The translations under genes and the position numbers were made by a program. Below the pieces are notes generated by a model. That model did not search any database. It saw only the letters and a list, made by a program, of their open reading frames with translations, and was not told where the DNA came from. A stretch of 26,082 bases of DNA from the IMG/VR virus record IMGVR_UViG_3300028569_002822, positions 1-26,082 of that record. One strand, written 5' to 3'. This document shows positions 21,130 to 26,082 of the stretch, one piece after another. Position 1 is the stretch's first letter. Each line of letters starts with the position of its first letter. This DNA comes from a virus.

Positions 21130-21175
21130 TGCGGGCGGGCAGAAGCAACCAAACAACCAGAAAGGAAAACGTAGT

Positions 21176-21808
21176 ATGTGCGTGATCATCGTGTGCCCGC
21201 CGAAAGTGAGGCCGGGCCTGAACACCCTGATGGCCTGCGCTGCTGCCAACCCGCATGGGGCGGGAGTGGCATGGCGGGCAAAGGGAGAAGTGCGGTGGAC
21301 CAAAAACCTTGGTCCCATCGAAGTGCATCAACTGCTGCGCAAGCTCAAGGGGGAGATCGTGATCCACTTCCGTTGGGCGAGCGTGGGAGGGGTGAGTCCG
21401 GAGCTTTGCCACCCGTTCCCGGTGAACAAGTCGGCGCAAACCGCCCTTGTAGGCAAAGCCAGCCGCGTCCTGTTCCACAACGGGACATGGGGCGGGTTCA
21501 AAGATGCGCTCTCCTACATCGAGAAAACGGAGAAACGGAAAGTCGGCGGGCCGATCAGCGACAGCCGGGTGATGGCCCTGCTTGTAAACCACCTGCACGA
21601 TCCGGATTTGCTCCAGAGCGTGGACGGACGGTTCGTGCTCATGGGGGCGACGAAAACGAACCTCTTCGGTGACTGGCGGGAGTGGCGCGGGATGCGGTGC
21701 TCGAACCTCGGGTTCCTCTACGAACTCGAACGCTCGGGGAATGTTCGTTGGATGAAGAAACCCACCGATCAACTCGCCCTCTGGTCGGCGGAGAAGGAGG
21801 TCGCATGA
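21176..21808 (+). CDS. class II glutamine amidotransferase (Ntn hydrolase)
   Basis: 210 aa beginning MCVIIVCPPK, with the N-terminal nucleophile Cys2 that is exposed after Met removal. Family landmarks follow: NPHGAGVAW, IHFRWASVGGVSPELCHPFPV (oxyanion and Gln-binding) and RVLFHNGTWGG. It releases ammonia from glutamine, which a partner enzyme uses. Here the adjacent Amidoligase_2 gene is the natural partner. The leader has CAACCAAACAACCAGAAAGGAAAAC, also echoed at 24530. Confidence 0.85.
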   Translation: MCVIIVCPPKVRPGLNTLMACAAANPHGAGVAWRAKGEVRWTKNLGPIEVHQLLRKLKGEIVIHFRWASVGGVSPELCHPFPVNKSAQTALVGKASRVLFHNGTWGGFKDALSYIEKTEKRKVGGPISDSRVMALLVNHLHDPDLLQSVDGRFVLMGATKTNLFGDWREWRGMRCSNLGFLYELERSGNVRWMKKPTDQLALWSAEKEVA

Positions 21809-22395
21809 AACTCTTCAAAATCGTTGCGAGCCGGTCGAGCGAGATTGTGTTCGATGAGCGGGTCGAGGCGGAAACGCCCCGCGAGGCCCGAGAAAAGATG
21901 AAGCAGGCTCTCGGGCTGGAAAGCCTCACGGGCGTCGTCTACGTGGTCACGGAAATCCCGCTGGAATTGATCCGCGAGATCGTGACATCCCAGATCGCCG
22001 AAATTGCCACGGTGCGGGGAGGCAGGAGATCCTTGGACATCCCGAAACTCGTGGGATCGGCGGTGAAAGCCATGACGGGCACCGCGCTTGAGGGGATCGA
22101 GCAGCGGATGTCGCGGCTGGAGAAGGACAAGCCGACAGAGCGGTTCAACCCGCTCTCCACGTCGCGCTACCGCACGTTCAATGACCCCGAGGGCAATACT
22201 GCTACCCCAGCGGTGAAGCGGCGTGCGGAAATACGGCCAATTCCAGCACCCATCCGTGCGATCCTCGGGCCGGATTGGAAGGCCATCAGACGCCGTTACC
22301 GGAAGGACCGGAGCGTGAAGCAGACGGCGGCGGAGTTCAACGTGCCGATCAACACGCTCAAGGCCCGCATCCGCAGAGAGGGGTGGGCGAAATGA
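21805..22395 (+). CDS. helix-turn-helix protein of unknown role
   Basis: 196 aa. The N-terminal domain has strands and a helix (KLFKIVASRSSEIVFDERVEAETPREAREKMKQALGLES). The C-terminus has a predicted DNA-binding HTH: PDWKAIRRRYRKDRSVKQTAAEFNVPINTLKARIRREGW, like the HTH of small terminases or resolvases. It overlaps the amidotransferase by four bases with GAGAAGGAGG before the ATG, so it belongs to that operon. Confidence 0.6.
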   Translation: MKLFKIVASRSSEIVFDERVEAETPREAREKMKQALGLESLTGVVYVVTEIPLELIREIVTSQIAEIATVRGGRRSLDIPKLVGSAVKAMTGTALEGIEQRMSRLEKDKPTERFNPLSTSRYRTFNDPEGNTATPAVKRRAEIRPIPAPIRAILGPDWKAIRRRYRKDRSVKQTAAEFNVPINTLKARIRREGWAK

Positions 22396-22586
22396 ACGCG
22401 CTCCATCAGCCGGAAGTTGTTCCAGCCGCCCTTTGGCGGGGCTGGACAGTCGTGCGCGGGGGCCGGGATGAGGGCGGGGCATTCGAGCGGTGGATTGGGG
22501 AGAACTTCCCCACCCACGAGCAAGCGGAAGCTGCCGCCCTGGATTGGGAGCGCCGGGCACCGTCAACGCAGGAGGAACTGCCATGA
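22392..22586 (+). CDS. small hypothetical protein
   Basis: 64 aa with an ATGA overlap upstream and downstream. Trp-rich (LWRGWTVVRGG, FERWIGENFP) and ends in a helix. No family recognised. Confidence 0.55.
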   Translation: MNALHQPEVVPAALWRGWTVVRGGRDEGGAFERWIGENFPTHEQAEAAALDWERRAPSTQEELP

Positions 22587-22714
22587 TCCGGGTCGCCAGA
22601 TACAACCGGTTCTGGGCGGTGTGGCGCGAGGACGAACTGATCGCGGTTGTCGTCTATAAGAAGGGAGCGGAGGCGGTCGCCGCCATCGCCCGCAAACTGG
22701 AGGGCCAGCCATGA
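22583..22714 (+). CDS. very small hypothetical protein
   Basis: 43 aa, MIRVARYNRFWAVWREDELIAVVVYKKGA. The AGGAGG ribosome-binding site is well placed and the ATGA overlaps on both sides fit the operon, which supports it despite its size. No family recognised. Confidence 0.5.
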   Translation: MIRVARYNRFWAVWREDELIAVVVYKKGAEAVAAIARKLEGQP

Positions 22715-23160
22715 CGGCGAAATCAACATTCGAGGTCCGCGTCCAGCGGCTCAATGAAACGCCGGGTTCGATGCGGGTAGATGATGCAAATTCCGCTGCG
22801 AACTACTGGCGGGAGAAAATCACGGCGATGCCGTGGTATGACCCCGAGCGAGAGATGTGCGTGGCTGTCATGCTCAACACCCGCCTCTCGCCAATCGGGC
22901 ACACGCTCGTCGGGATCGGGACGTTGAATGAATGCACCGTCCATCCCCGCGATGTGTTCCGGGCGGCGGTGGCGATTGGGGCCTATGCCGTTCTGGTGAT
23001 CCACAACCACCCAAGCGGCATGGCTCTCCCCAGCGAAGCCGACCGGCGGATCACCCAGCGGCTCGCCGAGGCCGGACGCATCATCCAGATCAACCTGCTG
23101 GACCACCTGATCGTTGGCACGAATTCCTGCTTCAGCTTCCGGGAGGCGGGAGTGCTATGA
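22711..23160 (+). CDS. radC: RadC-like JAB-domain protein
   Basis: 149 aa. The JAB metalloprotease-like motif is intact: EMCVAVMLNTRLSPIGHTLVGIGTLNECTVHPRDVFRAAV, then AVLVIHNHPSGMALPSEADRRITQRL (HxHPSG....S..D), then LLDHLIVGTNSCFSF. This is the RadC domain, without the N-terminal helix-hairpin-helix. RadC proteins are common in mobile elements and their function is unsettled. It belongs to the operon by ATGA overlaps. Confidence 0.85.
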   Translation: MTAKSTFEVRVQRLNETPGSMRVDDANSAANYWREKITAMPWYDPEREMCVAVMLNTRLSPIGHTLVGIGTLNECTVHPRDVFRAAVAIGAYAVLVIHNHPSGMALPSEADRRITQRLAEAGRIIQINLLDHLIVGTNSCFSFREAGVL

Positions 23161-23786
23161 AATCGCCTGCCTCATTCCGCCCGGTCGTGCCGGATGACCT
23201 GATCGGTTCCGCCAGGACCGCTGCGCGTGCGCTTGTTGCCAAAGCTCGGAGGATCCGCACCGGCAAGGACGGCCCGATGAAGATCCTGCTCTACGGGCCG
23301 CCAGGGGTTGGCAAGACGACGATTGCCGAAATGGTGGCCCGCGAGCTGACCGGCGGCGAACCCTGTGCGATCGAGGATCACAACGGGCGCGAGATCACGG
23401 TGGAGGCTGTGCGCCGGTGGATGGACGGGCTCGCCTACGTCAGCATGTTCGGTGGCGGGTGGAGCGTGCGGATCGTGAACGAGTTGGACCGCTGTTCCCG
23501 CGAGGCCCAAGACCTGATGCTTTCCTACCTCGACCGGCTGCGGCCGGGGCGGGCGCTCATCGGCACGAGCAACCTCCAACTCGACCTGCTCACGGAACGG
23601 TTTCAAACGCGTTTCCAAGCGTTCAAAATCACCGGTCCCGAGTCGGATGAAATCGCGCAGTGGCTGATCCGCCGGTGGAAGGCCCCGAAGCGGCTCGCCC
23701 AGGAAATCGCCGTCGGGAGCGGCGGGTGCGTGCGGGCCGCGCTCGCGGATCTGGAAAGCGCAATCGACATGAGGGCGGCGGCATGA
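23157..23786 (+). CDS. AAA+ ATPase, clamp-loader/RarA-like
   Basis: 209 aa. Walker A is LLYGPPGVGKTTIAEMVAREL (about residues 44-64). A Walker B-like strand reads WSVRIVNELDRCSREAQDLMLSYLDRL, and sensor 1 is LIGTSN. The segment after it (FQTRFQAFKITGPESDEIAQWLIRRW) matches clamp-loader ATPases. Normal Walker B is hhhhDE; here it is NELD, so hydrolysis may be impaired or the alignment shifted. The RarA oligomerisation domain is missing, but a separate gene at 15964 carries a similar domain. ATGA overlap upstream. Confidence 0.75.
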   Translation: MKSPASFRPVVPDDLIGSARTAARALVAKARRIRTGKDGPMKILLYGPPGVGKTTIAEMVARELTGGEPCAIEDHNGREITVEAVRRWMDGLAYVSMFGGGWSVRIVNELDRCSREAQDLMLSYLDRLRPGRALIGTSNLQLDLLTERFQTRFQAFKITGPESDEIAQWLIRRWKAPKRLAQEIAVGSGGCVRAALADLESAIDMRAAA

Positions 23787-24148
23787 ATGGCGATTGCTAT
23801 GAGGCTGCGGCGAGATTCGTGATCGGGAATGCACGATGCCCGGGAATCCTGCTCGTCCACGGCGAAGTGACAGGACAGGGGCCGATTGCCGGAATCCGCT
23901 ACGGGCACGCATGGGCCGAAATCGGCGATGCCGTCATTGACCCGAGCAACGGACGGATCGTGTGCGCCCGCAAGCATGCCTACTACGCCATCGGGAAAAT
24001 CACTGCCAGCGTGGCGCGGTATTCGCCCTCGGAAGCCCGCAGGTTGATGCTCGAAGCCCTACACTACGGGCCGTGGGAGGCACCACGAAAAATGGTGCCA
24101 AATACTGATGGACTCAGTGTGGGAACTGCGAGAGGCCAAGGAGGATGA
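23783..24148 (+). CDS. papain-like hydrolase fold protein, unknown function
   Basis: 121 aa. A Cys at the start of a helix (GDCYEAAARFVI), then GIRYGHAWAEIGDAVIDPSNGR, gives a Cys-His-Asp order with HAW and D/N. This resembles papain-like/NlpC-type amidases and transglutaminase-like domains. No signal peptide. It overlaps the AAA+ gene by four bases. Its last about 60 bases coincide with leader repeat copy 4, so the coding end here is GC-poorer (KMVPNTDGLSVGTARGQGG). Confidence 0.6.
   Translation: MNGDCYEAAARFVIGNARCPGILLVHGEVTGQGPIAGIRYGHAWAEIGDAVIDPSNGRIVCARKHAYYAIGKITASVARYSPSEARRLMLEALHYGPWEAPRKMVPNTDGLSVGTARGQGG
24086..24144 (+). promoter_or_regulatory. early leader repeat, copy 4 (inside coding end)
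   Basis: AAAAATGGTGCCAAATACTGATGGACTC then TGCGAGAGGCCAAGGAGG directly before ATG 24145. The last part is identical to copy 2. It overlaps the 3' end of the papain-like gene. Confidence 0.6.
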
Positions 24149-24480
24149 CAGCAACAATCCAACAAGACAGCCCGAAGGCCGATCTCTGCGGCCTGACGGA
24201 GAACCAGTTCAAACGCTTCAGCGCCGCCTGCTGGGCGACCTACAGCGCAATCGGCGGCGACATGGGCGACGGGGGCCGCTCGCAGAAAGACCAGATCGAG
24301 TTCATCTGCGATGCGGATTACATCCGGATGTATGGAGAGCGCGCCGGGCGGAAGACCGAAGCCGTTCCGTGGACGCAGTTCTACGACGAGACGGTCAGCC
24401 CGATGATCCGGGGCAACTACGGCACCAAGCCCTTTGTGCGGATGATGAAAAAGGTGTTCCCGCACAGCCGATACGAATGA
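24145..24480 (+). CDS. hypothetical protein
   Basis: 111 aa. It starts MTATIQQDSPKADLCGLTENQFKRFSAACWATYSAIGGD. It has one helical domain and a basic C-terminus (FVRMMKKVFPHSRYE). AAGGAGG touches the ATG with no spacer, as at 17640. No family recognised. Confidence 0.6.
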   Translation: MTATIQQDSPKADLCGLTENQFKRFSAACWATYSAIGGDMGDGGRSQKDQIEFICDADYIRMYGERAGRKTEAVPWTQFYDETVSPMIRGNYGTKPFVRMMKKVFPHSRYE

Positions 24481-24488
24481 TTTTCCTG

Positions 24489-24520
24489 CGCCAATGACTA
24501 CGCGGGTGACGTAGTTGGCG
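24489..24520 (+). repeat. hairpin with TACGC-type repeat, copy 4
   Basis: CGCCA + ACTACG pairs with CGTAGT + TGGCG, with ATG as a bulge. The TACGC-NN-GT-NN-CGTA core lies at 24499-24513. It is located 40 bases before the AAA+ ATG. Confidence 0.55.
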
Positions 24521-24553
24521 GCGCACCAACGCAGCAACCAGAAAGACAAGAAA

Positions 24554-25459
24554 ATGCCAGACGACAATGAAATGATGGAGGACCGTGAGGACCACCGCAC
24601 GCCGCGCCCGCGCCGCAGAGAGCAGCAGGCCGCGCCGGTCGGAATCCTCGTTGATCCTGAACCCCGCCACGACCTCGACCGCCTCGTGCTCCACAGCACG
24701 GTGCGCGAGGACATCGCCGCAGCGCTCCGCTCTATTGAGATGCGCGAGCAGTTGGAGGCGGTTTGGAAATTGAGCGAGATCCAGCCGCAGGCCGGGCGCT
24801 GCATCCTGAACTTCTACGGCCCGCCGGGAACGGGGAAGACCCGCGCCGCCCTGGGCATCGCGTGGAGGCTCGGCAAGCCGCTCTACCAAGTCGATTACAG
24901 CCAGATCATCAGCAAATATCTGGGCGACACGGCCAAGCACATCGCGAAAGCGTTCAAGGAGGCTGCGGAGGCCGAAGCGGTACTGTTCTTCGATGAAGCC
25001 GACAGCCTGCTTTCCCGCCGAGTGGCGATGGGCGAGAGCTGCGCCACTTCGATCAACCAAAACCGCAACGCGCTCATGCAGGAACTCGACCGGTTCGGCG
25101 GAGTTGTCGTGATGACGACGAACCTGTTCGGCAATTACGACGAAGCGATCCTTCGCCGGATTGCCCGTCATGTGGAGTTCGCCCTGCCCAACGCCTCGAT
25201 GCGGGAGAGGATATTCCGCTCACATCTGCCCAGCATCGGCCGGGTGAGCGCCGACCTGCGGAACGTGGCCATGAGTTCCCGCGGGCTCTCCGGCGGAGAC
25301 ATCCTGAACGTCTGCCTGAACGCGATTCACGCCGCATCGGTTGACCCTGATCCGGCGAACTGGCGGCTGAGCGAGGAAACTTTGCTAGCCGAGATCCGCA
25401 AAGTGCAGGCGGGCAAGAAGGCGCACGAGGGCCGCACGGCTGACGTCAACCTGAACTGA
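24554..25459 (+). CDS. AAA+ ATPase, Vps4/FtsH-like
   Basis: 301 aa from ATG 24554. N-terminus acidic then basic (MPDDNEMMEDREDHRTPRPR). Walker A is LNFYGPPGTGKTRAALGIAW (about residue 90), pore region YSQIISKYLGDTAKH, Walker B AVLFFDEADSLLSRR, sensor 1 VVMTTNL, arginine fingers EAILRRIARHVEF. SRGLSGGDILNVCLNA is the classic AAA C-terminal part. It is a protein remodeller and substrates are unknown. The leader has CAACCAGAAAGAC, shared with the amidotransferase leader. Confidence 0.85.
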   Translation: MPDDNEMMEDREDHRTPRPRRREQQAAPVGILVDPEPRHDLDRLVLHSTVREDIAAALRSIEMREQLEAVWKLSEIQPQAGRCILNFYGPPGTGKTRAALGIAWRLGKPLYQVDYSQIISKYLGDTAKHIAKAFKEAAEAEAVLFFDEADSLLSRRVAMGESCATSINQNRNALMQELDRFGGVVVMTTNLFGNYDEAILRRIARHVEFALPNASMRERIFRSHLPSIGRVSADLRNVAMSSRGLSGGDILNVCLNAIHAASVDPDPANWRLSEETLLAEIRKVQAGKKAHEGRTADVNLN

Positions 25460-25461
25460 CC

Positions 25462-25701
25462 ATGATTGCCGCCCATTACGACCTCGCCCGCTGTCCGGCC
25501 TGCGGAATCGAACACGATGCTCCGCATCTTCATCTTGCCCGCCGGTGGGTTCAGGCGGTGGCGTGCTCGGCGGATTGCCAGCGCACGGTGGCTCTGGCGC
25601 GGGTGGCATGTTGCACCCAAGCCGAGCAGATCTGCTGCGTGTGCGAAATCGCTTTCAACTGCCCCGTTCACGGTGAGCGCCGTTTCGGAACCCATGACTG
25701 A
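25462..25701 (+). CDS. small zinc-ribbon-like protein
   Basis: 79 aa, with LARCPACGIEHD, AVACSADC, VACC and ICCVCEIAFNCPVHG, so up to ten Cys and several His. It probably binds one or two zincs. It follows the AAA+ gene by two bases. No family recognised. Confidence 0.6.
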   Translation: MIAAHYDLARCPACGIEHDAPHLHLARRWVQAVACSADCQRTVALARVACCTQAEQICCVCEIAFNCPVHGERRFGTHD

Positions 25702-25900
25702 CATGAAAAAATTCACCGTGATCGTTGCCGCCGATGTGCCCAGCTACGGGAAGGTCCAAGTGGAAGCTGCATCCGCAGAAGAGGCCACCCAGATCGTGAG
25801 CGAGTCGTTCGAGCGCGAGGGATTCGCCTCTCCCTTTTGGGATGCGGCGGACGACTTCGACTCGGACTGGAGTAATTGCGACAACCTGAGAACAATATGA
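25694..25900 (+). CDS. small hypothetical protein
   Basis: 68 aa from ATG 25694; an in-frame ATG at 25703 is an alternative. Pattern KKFTVIVAADVPSYGKVQVEAASAEEATQIVSESF is strand-strand-helix, then an acidic tail. It resembles small phage proteins with a beta-beta-alpha fold, but no family is named. Confidence 0.55.
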   Translation: MTDMKKFTVIVAADVPSYGKVQVEAASAEEATQIVSESFEREGFASPFWDAADDFDSDWSNCDNLRTI

Positions 25901-26082
25901 AATCACCCTGCGAAGGAGCCGCCCAAGTCGGCTACACGAAAGACTTCCGCGCCATTTGGCGGCGGGGGAAAGAGAGTCCGTTCATCGTCGTCTATGACGC
26001 CCGGTTGAACCCGCATATCATTCCCGTGCTGGTCAAAGACATCGCGAGAAAGTGCAACCCGCCGATTCCCTACAAGCCATGA
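25897..26082 (+). CDS. small hypothetical protein
   Basis: 61 aa, starting MKSPCEGAAQVGYTKDFRAIW, ending on the last base of the window with TGA. The strand pattern FIVVYDARLNPHIIPVLVKDI suggests a small folded domain. ATGA overlap with the gene before. No family recognised. Confidence 0.55.
   Translation: MKSPCEGAAQVGYTKDFRAIWRRGKESPFIVVYDARLNPHIIPVLVKDIARKCNPPIPYKP

Noticed and set aside
20139-21152. Long minus-strand reading frame opposite the amidoligase
   Set aside because: Shadow of a GC-rich gene; the plus frame has all family motifs.
1-26082. CRISPR array or insertion sequence
   Set aside because: No regularly spaced repeats and no transposase-like protein with flanking inverted repeats were seen.

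Overview
The window is a contiguous block of a lambda-like, tailed-phage genome (prophage or free siphovirus) in a GC-rich background. The gene order, many ATGA stop/start overlaps and the complete head and tail gene set support this. The host is not identified directly. GC-rich codon use, a YecH-like metal-binding gene and the cargo would fit a Verrucomicrobiota-type host, but that is inference. No integrase, attachment site, CRISPR array or insertion sequence was seen.

Left arm (1-13071, almost all minus strand) is the virion module, read right to left: small and large terminase, a CHAP-like lysin, a gpW-like connector, a lambda B-type portal, an S49 (lambda C-type) head protease with an in-frame nested scaffold, the major coat protein and a terminator. 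Next come a small PIN-domain toxin pair, head-completion and tail-completion genes, two tandem tail-tube-like paralogues, a tail assembly chaperone with a textbook -1 frameshift cassette (lambda G/GT type), a minor tail gene and the start of the tape measure, which is cut by the window edge. A small Cys-rich gene is inserted on the opposite strand between protease and portal.

Centre (13072-15076) is the control region. It holds a 366-base gap with inverted repeats, a rightward excisionase-like HTH gene, a leftward XRE regulator with an 18-base operator-like palindrome, a ParB-like gene and a tRNA-Met(CAU) with the C1-A72 mismatch of bacterial initiator tRNAs.

Right arm (15124-26082, mostly plus strand) holds early and accessory genes: a GT-A glycosyltransferase-like protein, a RarA/MgsA C-terminal-like protein, a second PIN toxin-antitoxin pair, an ATP-dependent DNA ligase, an Amidoligase_2 enzyme followed by a class II glutamine amidotransferase, a RadC/JAB protein, two AAA+ ATPases, a papain-like small protein and many small unknowns. 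A leftward YecH-secreted protein pair looks like cargo.

The most unusual signals are non-coding. (1) TTGAC sits at a fixed distance, mostly 13 bases between the hexamer and the start codon, upstream of about ten genes, including the internal scaffold start. (2) The window encodes an initiator-like tRNA. (3) A related leader precedes four right-arm genes. (4) A 16-base palindrome, GTTGTTACGTAACGAC, is dispersed through coding and non-coding DNA. (5) A 15-base near-palindrome TACGC..CG.A recurs before several right-arm genes.
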